Of a DNA stretch of 10,353 bases, positions 1-5,742 are shown in pieces; within the stretch, counting starts at the first letter, position 1; every line of letters begins with the position of its first letter. A program made the position numbers and the translations under genes. Under the pieces are notes generated by a model. It did no database searches. It was not told the DNA's origin and worked only from the letters and a program-made list of their open reading frames with translations. Source of the DNA: Pseudomonadota bacterium. GTDB taxonomy: Bacteria > Pseudomonadota > Alphaproteobacteria > Acetobacterales > Acetobacteraceae. Location: positions 2,277-12,629 of the forward strand of contig JAJYAF010000029.1 in assembly GCA_021779655.1 (NCBI GenBank), in the 5' to 3' direction.

Positions 1-383
1 AGGGAACGCAACAAATGGCCGAGATCAGGGGGCTGACAACGAGTCATCCGCTGCTCGGCTGGACATTGGTTGCCGGGGTCGCGGCGATCTGTGGACTGCC
101 TCCCTTTGGAATCTTCACATCGGAATTTCTTTTGATCACCTCGACATTCGCGCATGCCCCTCTGCTCGCCGTATTGCTTGGTCTTGGCATTCTGCTGGCG
201 GTCGGCGCCTTGGTCATCCGCATGACCGCTCTCTGCTTCGGCGAGCCAAGCCCCGGCGCAAACGCCATGATCGCATCGTCCGTGCCTATTTTTCTTCACC
301 TCGGAATTGTTTTGACAATCGGGCTCGCCTTGCCTGCTTTTCTTTATGATTGGTTTGCCAATGTCGGGTCTCTGCTGGGTTGA
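1..383 (+). CDS. hyfF: HyfF/NuoN-type proton-channel membrane subunit, 3' end only
   Basis: This is the C-terminal part of an antiporter-like membrane subunit of a hydrogenase-4/complex I-type machine, the part that moves protons across the inner membrane. The frame is open to the left edge (first full codon at base 3), so the gene starts outside the window; the ATG at 15 is an internal methionine. What remains is about 126 residues. A polar stretch reading QQMAEIRGL is followed by a hydrophobic segment containing GLPPFGIFTSEFLL, the conserved broken-helix region near the end of NuoL/M/N-like proteins. Two more hydrophobic stretches follow (LLAVLLGLGILLAVGALVI and IFLHLGIVLTIGLALPAFL). The stop at 381-383 lies one base before the next gene's preferred start, so the genes are co-transcribed. 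HyfF is favoured over NuoN/NuoM because HyfG- and HyfI-type genes follow. Confidence 0.85.
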   Translation, partial: GTQQMAEIRGLTTSHPLLGWTLVAGVAAICGLPPFGIFTSEFLLITSTFAHAPLLAVLLGLGILLAVGALVIRMTALCFGEPSPGANAMIASSVPIFLHLGIVLTIGLALPAFLYDWFANVGSLLG

Positions 384-384
384 A

Positions 385-1815
385 ATGGCGGAGATCGATC
401 TACAGACCTGGAACGAGCTGACGGAGCGGATCGCTCAAGGGTTAGCGAGATTCGTGGCGATATGGGGCGCTCCCTCCGAGCATCGGCCGATTTTGAACCT
501 CGCCTTACGGAAAAACGGAGAGACGCCACTGGAAGTAAGCAGCCTTGCTGTTCCCACCTCCCATTTTCCTTCTATTGGCGCATTCCATCCAGCCGCGCTC
601 CTGATGGAGCGTGCGATGTTCGACATGCACGGGCTGGTTGCCGACGGCTCGCCAGATACGCGCCCATGGCTGGATCATGGCAATTGGCCAAATTCACGCG
701 CGAGCCTGCCGTACACGTTCAAACCGGTTTTTGGCGAGGGCGTTCATCAGATCCCCGTCGGCCCGGTTCATGCCGGCACGATCGAGCCCGGGCATTTTCG
801 CTTCTCCGTCAATGGCGAAACCATCGTCCGGCTGGAAGCAAGGTTAGGCTATACGCATAAGGGCGTGCTGGATCGGATGCGTGGCGCGTCGATTGATCAT
901 GCCGCCAGGCTTGCCGCCCGCTTATCGGGGGATTCAACCTGCGCCTATGGCTTTTCTTTCGCCCAGGCTGTCGAACGCGCGCTTGAGGTGGAACCCCCTC
1001 CGCGCGCGACCGCATTGCGTGGTGTGATGGCCGAACTGGAGCGGATTGCGAATCACCTCGGCGATTTCGCCGCCATTTGCAATGACAGCGGGTTTCCCTT
1101 GCTCAATACTCATGGCGCCATGCTGCGTGAGCGTGTCCTTCGCCTCTCCGCCGTGTGTTTTGGGCACCGGTTGATGATGGACCGGATTCTGCCCGGCGGC
1201 ATCGCTACCGATCTTGCCAGCGAGGACGCGGCGAGAATCGACCGGGAGCTCGCTTCCGTGCGCGCTCGCTTCGAGCCCCTTGTAGAAATTTATGAAAAAA
1301 CCGCATCGCTTCAGGATCGCACGGTTGGTACCGGACGCCTTGATCCCGGCCTTGCCGGCATCCTTGGCTGCGGCGGTTATGTAGGCCGGGCATCCGGACA
1401 AATTTTCGATTCCAGGCGCGATATGGCGTATAAGCCGTACCACGATCTTCCTTTCACCGTGCCATGCCGAGACACCGGCGATGTGGATGCGCGCGTGCGC
1501 ATTCGTATCGAGGAGATCAGGCAGAGCGTGGCGATTGTCCATCACTTGCTTTCGGACTTGCCGGACGGCGCGGTGCGTGTTCCGCTCCCGCGATTTCCGG
1601 AGGCGCGGGAGGGTTGCGTGCTCATCGAAGGTTTTCGCGGCGATATTTTTGCTTTCGTCCGCCTTCGAGACGGTCGCATCGAGGATGTTTTTCTGCGCGA
1701 TCCGTCCTGGTTTCTGTGGCCGGCGCTCGAAGCCGCGATTGCGGACAACATCGTCGCGGATTTTCCGCTCTGCAATAAATCGTTCAACGCTGCTTATTCG
1801 GGGTGCGATCTGTAG
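385..1815 (+). CDS. hyfG: HyfG-like large subunit (NuoC/NuoD fusion) lacking the NiFe cysteines
   Basis: This is a 476-residue hydrogenase-4/Ehr-type large subunit. Residues about 10-110 resemble the 30-kDa NuoC domain. From residue 123 on it resembles NuoD and the hydrogenase large subunit, with GPVHAGTIEPGHFRF near 126-140 and LGYTHKG near 154-160. In group 4 hydrogenases the NiFe centre is held by an N-terminal CGxC and a C-terminal DPCxxC. Ungapped comparison anchored on the following AVE puts S181-G-D-S184 at the first site; the second reads FPLCNKS (460-466), with Leu462 and Lys465 at the cysteine positions. The protein therefore should not bind nickel and probably works like complex I's quinone module or an Ehr complex. 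The ATG at 385 is chosen because it follows the previous stop by one base; in-frame ATGs at 346 and 361 would overlap that gene. No strong ribosome binding site is seen, suggesting translational coupling. Electron donor and acceptor are unknown. Confidence 0.88.
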   Translation: MAEIDLQTWNELTERIAQGLARFVAIWGAPSEHRPILNLALRKNGETPLEVSSLAVPTSHFPSIGAFHPAALLMERAMFDMHGLVADGSPDTRPWLDHGNWPNSRASLPYTFKPVFGEGVHQIPVGPVHAGTIEPGHFRFSVNGETIVRLEARLGYTHKGVLDRMRGASIDHAARLAARLSGDSTCAYGFSFAQAVERALEVEPPPRATALRGVMAELERIANHLGDFAAICNDSGFPLLNTHGAMLRERVLRLSAVCFGHRLMMDRILPGGIATDLASEDAARIDRELASVRARFEPLVEIYEKTASLQDRTVGTGRLDPGLAGILGCGGYVGRASGQIFDSRRDMAYKPYHDLPFTVPCRDTGDVDARVRIRIEEIRQSVAIVHHLLSDLPDGAVRVPLPRFPEAREGCVLIEGFRGDIFAFVRLRDGRIEDVFLRDPSWFLWPALEAAIADNIVADFPLCNKSFNAAYSGCDL

Positions 1816-1820
1816 ATCCC

Positions 1821-2327
1821 ATGCGCAAGACTTTTCTTGAAAGCCTGCTACACGGCAGTTTGACCGAGCCGCTTCCCCTTCCAGCCGACGCGGAAAAAGC
1901 TGCCCTGGTTGGAGCGCTCGATCGCGCGGCGCGACGAAAGCTTGGCCGATCGCTCGCGATCCGCGAGGTGGATGCGGGCTCGTGCAATGGCTGCGAACTT
2001 GAAATCATCGCGCTCAGCAATGTGTTTTATGACCTTGAACGCTTCGGTTTGAAAATTGTCGCGTCCCCGCGTCATGCAGATGTGCTGATGGTCACAGGGC
2101 CTGTGACGCGCAATATGGAAGCCGCGTTGCGTTTGACCCACGAGGCCATGCCAGCCCCGAATTATGTGGTTGCAGTTGGCGATTGCGCATGTACCGGCGG
2201 GATATTTCCCACGAATTATGCGTGCAAAGGCGCGGTGAGTGCGGTGATTCCGGTGGATCTATACATACCGGGCTGTCCGCCAGATCCGATTTCATTGCTG
2301 AAGGGACTGATCAGCCTGATGGATTAA
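1821..2327 (+). CDS. hyfI: HyfI-like small subunit (NuoB family, iron-sulfur protein)
   Basis: This 168-residue protein is a NuoB/HyfI-type subunit that carries the [4Fe-4S] cluster next to the active site of the large subunit. It shows CNGCE (Cys55, Cys58), GDCACTGG (Cys122) and PGCPP (Cys152), a complete set of four ligands. The spacing is that of hydrogenase small subunits (CxxC), not the adjacent cysteine pair of true NuoB. The N-terminus (MRKTFLESLL, then LTEPLPLP) is the usual lead-in of this family. The ATG at 1821 is preferred, five bases after the hyfG-like stop; an in-frame GTG at 1803 would overlap that gene and add six residues. It is the last gene of the operon: a 195-base gap follows, with no HyfH ferredoxin or hydrogenase maturation gene next to it. 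It should sit on the cytoplasmic side of the membrane complex. Confidence 0.88.
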   Translation: MRKTFLESLLHGSLTEPLPLPADAEKAALVGALDRAARRKLGRSLAIREVDAGSCNGCELEIIALSNVFYDLERFGLKIVASPRHADVLMVTGPVTRNMEAALRLTHEAMPAPNYVVAVGDCACTGGIFPTNYACKGAVSAVIPVDLYIPGCPPDPISLLKGLISLMD

Positions 2328-2522
2328 TTGATCCGGCTTGATTAAGAATTTGCAAGCAGGATGATACGGCGCTTTCATGCCGCCGGGGTTCAAGGGGGTT
2401 TAAGCGCGGGTGGATTTTCCTAAGTAGGATTGGTTCGAATTTTTAAGCGATGGAAGCTGGCTTTCTAAGAAGCGGGCATCAGCGATTAGAAAAGTGAACT
2501 ATTACTGGCAAGGAAATCCGCT
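2328..2522. other. intergenic gap between the Ehr-like operon and the DUF2934 gene
   Basis: These 195 bases are more AT-rich than their surroundings and hold no credible open reading frame. No hairpin with a T-run is visible, so a Rho-independent terminator for the upstream operon cannot be assigned. The best stem seen is weak (2452-2456 with 2461-2465, five pairs including one G-T). No convincing sigma-70 -35/-10 pair or GGAAC/GTT stress-sigma pair was found by eye. Confidence 0.5.
2510..2514 (+). promoter_or_regulatory. ribosome binding site of the DUF2934 gene
   Basis: AAGGA lies eight bases before the ATG at 2523. It is one of the clearest Shine-Dalgarno sequences in the window, and it supports the small downstream gene and its start. 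Confidence 0.7.
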
Positions 2523-2720
2523 ATGTCAAAAGATATCGACGAACAGAAAATCCACGAGCTTGCCCACAAGCTCTGGCAGCAGGCCGGCTCTCCCGCCGGG
2601 CGCCGGGAAGAATTCTGGCGAGCCGCCAAAGACAAACTTTCGAAAGAAGAAGGCCATACGGATGTGGACGCGGCGAGCGAGCAGAGCTTTCCCGCGAGCG
2701 ACCCGGTCAACCACATGTAA
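2523..2720 (+). CDS. DUF2934 family small protein
   Basis: This is a 65-residue soluble, charged protein. Residues about 8-39 (KIHELAHKLWQQAGSPAGR, then EEFWRAAKD) match the DUF2934 pattern: a helix with a central LW, a G-P/A-GR turn and a second helix starting with FW. The tail reads DAASEQSFPASDPV (about 49-62), a short motif that recurs at the end of many small proteobacterial proteins of unknown function. No signal peptide, membrane segment or cysteine is present. The ATG has a good ribosome binding site. The gene stands alone between the Ehr-like operon and the tRNA gene. The function of the family is not known; small proteins of this sort are often found near general-stress genes, but nothing here proves such a link. 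Confidence 0.8.
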   Translation: MSKDIDEQKIHELAHKLWQQAGSPAGRREEFWRAAKDKLSKEEGHTDVDAASEQSFPASDPVNHM

Positions 2721-2771
2721 TCAGCCACGTGTCGTCAACGATATGTAGCGGGACGGCGGATATTGGCGCCC

Positions 2772-2792
2772 GCGCGCCTGGATGAGGCGCGC
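2772..2792 (-). other. GC-rich hairpin directly downstream of tRNA-Gln
   Basis: GCGCGCCT (2772-2779) and AGGCGCGC (2785-2792) form a perfect 8-pair inverted repeat with a five-base loop. In the tRNA transcript it begins immediately after the encoded CCA. There is no T-run after it on the minus strand, so it is not a classical intrinsic terminator. It may stop transcription, mark the 3' trailer for processing, or block exonucleases. Confidence 0.55.
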
Positions 2793-2866
2793 TGGCTGGG
2801 GGACTTGGATTCGAACCAAGGCTGCCCGGGTCAGAGCCAGGAGTTCTACCGCTAAACTATCCCCCA
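2793..2866 (-). tRNA. tRNA-Gln (anticodon CTG), CCA encoded
   Basis: The reverse strand folds into a full 74-base cloverleaf. The acceptor stem is TGGGGGA with TCCCCCA (seven pairs), with G73 and an encoded CCA. The D arm is GTTT-AGCGGTA-GAAC. The anticodon stem is CCTGG with CCGGG (one G-T pair) around loop CTCTGAC, giving anticodon CTG at plus-strand 2832-2834, which reads CAG glutamine codons. The variable region has four bases, and the T arm is CTTGG-TTCGAAT-CCAAG. The U1-A72 pair and G73 are typical glutamine identity features. It diverges from ppx and is followed by a hairpin. The tRNA for CAA codons must lie elsewhere. Confidence 0.96.
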
Positions 2867-2910
2867 ATATCGCCCGCGCTCTATCTTTCCAAGCGTTCGA
2901 TCTCCGCGCC

Positions 2911-2942
2911 CGATTTCGGGGGCCAAATCCCGACCGAAATCG
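2911..2942. repeat. 9-bp inverted repeat upstream of tRNA-Gln and ppx
   Basis: CGATTTCGG (2911-2919) and CCGAAATCG (2934-2942) are perfect reverse complements with a 14-base spacer. The element lies about 45 bases upstream of the tRNA 5' end and 197 bases upstream of ppx. There is no T-run on either side, so a terminator is unlikely; an operator or an RNA stem in a leader are the alternatives. Confidence 0.55.
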
Positions 2943-3032
2943 CCGGAAATGTCACGACGCCGACTGCGGTAGCACTACCGGGCAGCGAGGGCAACAGCAA
3001 AGCCGGCGATCCCGCCCAACCGTAAACATTGC

Positions 3033-3053
3033 TCTCCCCGGGAGATTTCTCCC
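3033..3053. repeat. alternating TCTCCC / GGGAGA / TCTCCC arms upstream of ppx
   Basis: TCTCCC (3033-3038), GGGAGA (3040-3045) and TCTCCC (3048-3053) lie in a row, so the middle arm can pair with either neighbour. It sits about 85 bases before the ppx start. The loops would be only one or two bases if fully paired, so RNA stems would have to open at the ends; protein binding to the DNA is as likely. Confidence 0.4.
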
Positions 3054-3138
3054 TGAATATCTTTTCCGATGTTTGTCCCTGCCCGTTTTTCAGCATTTCT
3101 TTCTTGCTCCTGATCAGCAAAAGGCGCGAAATTAGGAT

Positions 3139-4185
3139 ATGTCTGTGTCCCTGCCCGGATCGCCCTTCGGCTACGCCAATGGTTCCCGGCATGCCTATGG
3201 CAGCGTGGATCTCGGCACCCATAACTGCCGCATGCTGATCGGCCTGCCCAACGGGCGGGGCTTCCAGGTAGTGGACAGTTTCAGTCGTGTCGTGCGGCTG
3301 GGGGAAGGTCTTTATGAGTCCGGCCGCCTTAGCGAGGCCTCCATGCAGCGCGCCATCGCCGCCCTGCATGGCTGTGCCGAGCGTGCCCGGCGCTTCGGCA
3401 TCGCGCTCAAGCCCAGGCTTCGAGCCTTGCGCGTGGTCGCCACCGAAGCTTGCCGCCAAGCCGAGAACGGCGCGGAGTTTGTTGCCCGCGCCTGCTCCGA
3501 AACCGGCCTGCCGCTTGCCGTCATCTCGCCCAGGGAGGAAGCTGAACTCGTTCTGGAAAGCTGCGCCTCCCTCTTGCGCGGCGCCGGCCGACGCGCCCTT
3601 TTGTTCGATATCGGTGGCGGCTCCACGGAAATCGCCTGGGTGCGCCTGGATAACGCCGGCGGCTCCCCGCAGCTCATTGGCTACGTTTCGCTTCCGCTCG
3701 GCGTCGTCACGCTGGCTGAGCGCTGCAAAAATGCCTGTTATTCCGAAGCTGGCTTCACCCGGGTGATTGCCGATGTTCTTGGCCTGCTGCGCCCGTTCGA
3801 AGCCGTCCATCATATCAGCCGGGAAATCCGCGAGGGCGGTGTGCTCATGGTGGGCACCAGTGGCACCGTTACCACGCTCGCCGGGGTTTGGCTCAAGCTC
3901 GATCGTTACCGCCGCCATCTCGTCGATGGCCTCTCCTTGAGCCGCGAAGCGGTGGAAACGGCATTGTCTCAGACCCGAAGGCTAGGCCGCGAGGGCCTGG
4001 TCAGCCATCCCTGTATCGGCGCGGGGCGGGCGGATTATGTGCTGCCCGGCTGCGCCGTCTTTGCCGCGATTCATGAACTCTGGCCGATCCCGCAAGTCAT
4101 CGTGGCCGATCGGGGCCTTCGGGAAGGCATGCTGCTGCGCCTGATGCGTGCCGCCCCAGCCTCAACGCGATCCATTGCGCCATGA
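3139..4185 (+). CDS. ppx: Ppx/GppA family phosphatase (exopolyphosphatase-like)
   Basis: This 348-residue cytoplasmic enzyme belongs to the Ppx/GppA branch of the ASKHA fold, which removes terminal phosphate from polyphosphate or from pppGpp. Visible motifs are phosphate-1 GSVDLGTHNCRMLI (21-34), ATEACR (101-106), SPREEAE with likely catalytic Glu134 (130-136), phosphate-2 LFDIGGGSTEIA (155-166), VGTSGTVTTLA (238-248) and ADRGLREGML (323-332). It is the short form with only the catalytic core; E. coli Ppx and GppA are near 500 residues with added C-terminal domains. The ATG at 3139 has AGGA only one base upstream, while an in-frame GTG at 3145 has the same AGGA at seven bases, so initiation may be two codons later. 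The last codons overlap rlmE (ATGA), indicating coupled translation. Polyphosphate and pppGpp substrates cannot be told apart from sequence. Confidence 0.93.
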   Translation: MSVSLPGSPFGYANGSRHAYGSVDLGTHNCRMLIGLPNGRGFQVVDSFSRVVRLGEGLYESGRLSEASMQRAIAALHGCAERARRFGIALKPRLRALRVVATEACRQAENGAEFVARACSETGLPLAVISPREEAELVLESCASLLRGAGRRALLFDIGGGSTEIAWVRLDNAGGSPQLIGYVSLPLGVVTLAERCKNACYSEAGFTRVIADVLGLLRPFEAVHHISREIREGGVLMVGTSGTVTTLAGVWLKLDRYRRHLVDGLSLSREAVETALSQTRRLGREGLVSHPCIGAGRADYVLPGCAVFAAIHELWPIPQVIVADRGLREGMLLRLMRAAPASTRSIAP

Positions 4186-4850
4186 GCGGCGGCTCCGGCC
4201 TGCCACCTCGGCATGTGGCGGTGCGCCTTAAGCAGGCGCGCCGGCACAAGCCTAGCTCGCAGCTCTGGCTGACGCGCCAGCTCAATGACCCCTATGTCGC
4301 CGCCGCCCAAGCGCAGGGCTGGCGCTCCCGCGCTGCCTTCAAGCTGCTGGAGCTGGATGCGAAATACCGGCTCATCGCCAAGGGCGCGCGGGTGGTTGAT
4401 CTCGGGGCCGCGCCGGGCGGCTGGTCGCAGGCCGCGTTAGCGCAAGGAGCCGGGAACGTGGTGGGCATCGACCTGCTGGAAATCGCCCCGCTCGCCGGCG
4501 CCAGCTTCGTCAGGGGCGATTTCACCGCCGAGGGGATGGAAGCCCGGCTGGCCGAACTGCTGGGCGGCCCCGCCGACCTTGTGCTCTCGGACATGGCGCC
4601 AAACACCACTGGCCACGCGGCAACCGACCATCTGCGCATCATGGCGCTCGCCGAACACGCATTCGGCTTCGCTACGGAAATCCTGCGCCCGGGCGGCGCC
4701 GTGGTGATCAAGCTCTTCCAGGGCGGAGCCGAGTCCGAAATGCTGAACCGGGTGAAGAAAAGCTTCCGCACGGTCCGCCACGCCAAACCGCCCGCCAGCC
4801 GGTCTGGAAGCCGGGAACTCTATCTCGTCGCCACCGGCTTTCATCCGTAA
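4182..4850 (+). CDS. rlmE: RlmE (FtsJ/RrmJ) 23S rRNA 2'-O-ribose methyltransferase
   Basis: RlmE methylates the 2'-OH of the A-loop uridine (U2552 in E. coli numbering) of 23S rRNA using S-adenosylmethionine, a late step in large-subunit assembly. The 222-residue protein shows the whole fold: WLTRQLNDPY (29-38), SRAAFKLLE (49-57), SAM motif VVDLGAAPGGWSQ (71-83), GIDLLEIAPL (95-104), VLSDMAPNTTG (134-144), VVIKLFQGG (174-182) and SRSGSRELYLV (206-216). The catalytic K-D-K-E set is present as Lys54, Asp137, Lys177 and Glu212. The start codon overlaps the ppx stop as ATGA. Ppx next to rlmE is a familiar alphaproteobacterial pairing. A basic N-terminal stretch of about 28 residues (KQARRHK) suits RNA binding. 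Nothing is missing or odd. Confidence 0.96.
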   Translation: MSGGSGLPPRHVAVRLKQARRHKPSSQLWLTRQLNDPYVAAAQAQGWRSRAAFKLLELDAKYRLIAKGARVVDLGAAPGGWSQAALAQGAGNVVGIDLLEIAPLAGASFVRGDFTAEGMEARLAELLGGPADLVLSDMAPNTTGHAATDHLRIMALAEHAFGFATEILRPGGAVVIKLFQGGAESEMLNRVKKSFRTVRHAKPPASRSGSRELYLVATGFHP

Positions 4851-4870
4851 ATAAATATTGACCCCGCCGA

Positions 4871-5701
4871 ATGGGCAAAATCGTCTGGCTCGCCTCCTAT
4901 CCCAAATCCGGCAATACCTGGGTGCGCGCCTTTCTGCATAACTACATCGCCGAGCCGCAAACCCCCTATTCCATCAACAGCCTCGCTGACCTTTCGGCCA
5001 GTGAGGCCAATGCCGCGTTCTTCCGGCCATACGATCCACAGCCGCCATCGGCCTGGTCCATTGCCAAGACCCAGCAAATGCGCCCCAAGGTGCACCACGA
5101 TTTGACCCGCCTGCACCCCGACTTTGTTTTCATCAAAACCCACAATGCGTGCCTTGCCGTGCATGGCATTCCGCTCTGCACGCCGGAGGTAACGCAAGGC
5201 GTTGTTTATATCCTGCGCGATCCACGCGATGTTGCGGTTTCGTACAGCGCCTATACCGGCCAAAGCATCGATTCGATCATCGCCTTCATGAACCAGGACC
5301 AGGCAGCCAACCGCGCTTCCGACGAACGGGTCTTCGAACTGCTCGGCACCTGGTCACTGCACGTAAATTCCTGGACCCGCCAGGATAGCCGCCGGCTGCT
5401 CATCCTGCGCTATGAAGACCTGCTGCGCGAGCCCGCGGAAAATTTCGGCCGGCTCATCGCCTTCCTGGGCGGTGAGCCGCCGGATGCGGAGCGCCTGCGA
5501 CGGGCCGTCGAATTCAGCCGCTTCGGCGTTCTGGCAGGCCAGGAATCGGCACTGGGCTACGCTGCCCATGCTCCCGGCGCCACCGCGCCTTTCTTCCGCG
5601 CGGGCCGGGAGGGCCAATGGCGCGAGGTTCTGACCCCCGCGCAGCGCACCCGGATCGAGGCCGATCATCAGGCGATGATGCGGTATTTCGGTTATCTTTG
5701 A
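4871..5701 (+). CDS. PAPS-dependent sulfotransferase domain protein
   Basis: This 276-residue protein has the sulfotransferase fold that moves a sulfuryl group from PAPS to an acceptor hydroxyl or amine. The 5'-phosphosulfate loop is YPKSGNTW (10-17), KTH at 89-91 may hold the catalytic base, the 3'-phosphate motif is YILRDPRDVAVS (113-124), LRYEDL is at 179-184, and the C-terminal RxGxxGxW motif is RAGREGQW (243-250). No signal peptide or membrane segment is seen, so it should act in the cytoplasm. It follows rlmE after a 20-base AT-rich spacer (TAAATAAATATTG) and has no obvious ribosome binding site, so it may be read from the ppx-rlmE transcript. The acceptor is unknown; lipid, polysaccharide or small-molecule substrates are all possible. 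It looks like an accessory member of an otherwise housekeeping cluster. Confidence 0.9.
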   Translation: MGKIVWLASYPKSGNTWVRAFLHNYIAEPQTPYSINSLADLSASEANAAFFRPYDPQPPSAWSIAKTQQMRPKVHHDLTRLHPDFVFIKTHNACLAVHGIPLCTPEVTQGVVYILRDPRDVAVSYSAYTGQSIDSIIAFMNQDQAANRASDERVFELLGTWSLHVNSWTRQDSRRLLILRYEDLLREPAENFGRLIAFLGGEPPDAERLRRAVEFSRFGVLAGQESALGYAAHAPGATAPFFRAGREGQWREVLTPAQRTRIEADHQAMMRYFGYL

Positions 5702-5724
5702 AGGCCGGCGCGGGCGGCCGGCTT
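5702..5724. terminator. hairpin between convergent sulfotransferase and oxidoreductase genes
   Basis: AGGCCGGC (5702-5709) and GCCGGCTT (5717-5724) can form an 8-pair stem (one G-T pair) with a seven-base loop, starting directly after the sulfotransferase stop in a 41-base gap between convergent genes. No T-run follows on either strand, so it is only a candidate, perhaps two-way, transcription barrier. Confidence 0.4.
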
Positions 5725-5742
5725 GCGCTTCATTCCGCCAGG

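Larger units (their letters stand above)
2759..2871. repeat. 8-bp inverted repeat flanking the tRNA-Gln gene
   Basis: GATATTGG at 2759-2766 and CCAATATC at 2864-2871 are perfect reverse complements on either side of the tRNA. The right arm includes the first two or three bases of the mature tRNA. A 9-base direct repeat CGCCCGCGC also follows each arm closely (2767-2775 and 2871-2879, the first offset by the GC-rich hairpin). In the precursor RNA the leader and distal trailer could pair. Confidence 0.5.

Noticed and set aside
346..384. Longer start for the HyfG-like gene at 346
   Set aside because: It would overlap the preceding gene by 38 bases with no ribosome binding site; the ATG at 385 fits the tight operon spacing and family N-termini.
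934..1545. Minus-strand open frame of 203 codons opposite the HyfG-like gene
   Set aside because: It is antisense to a recognised gene and its product matches no family I know.
2430..2440. 11-base match to the T arm of tRNA-Gln (TTGGTTCGAAT), a possible attachment-site remnant
   Set aside because: The copy is in inverted orientation relative to the tRNA, while integration makes direct repeats. It is short, centred on the common TTCGAA palindrome, and no integrase is nearby.
1..2720. A functional NiFe hydrogenase or formate hydrogenlyase
   Set aside because: The large subunit lacks every NiFe-binding cysteine and no maturation gene is seen in the window.
2782..3135. Plus-strand open frame of 117 codons across the tRNA and the gap before ppx
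   Set aside because: It runs antisense through the tRNA gene, has no ribosome binding site and its product is arginine-rich with no recognisable domain.
2881..3918. Minus-strand open frame of 345 codons opposite ppx
   Set aside because: It is the mirror of a well-recognised Ppx coding sequence in GC-rich DNA; the product has no recognisable motif.
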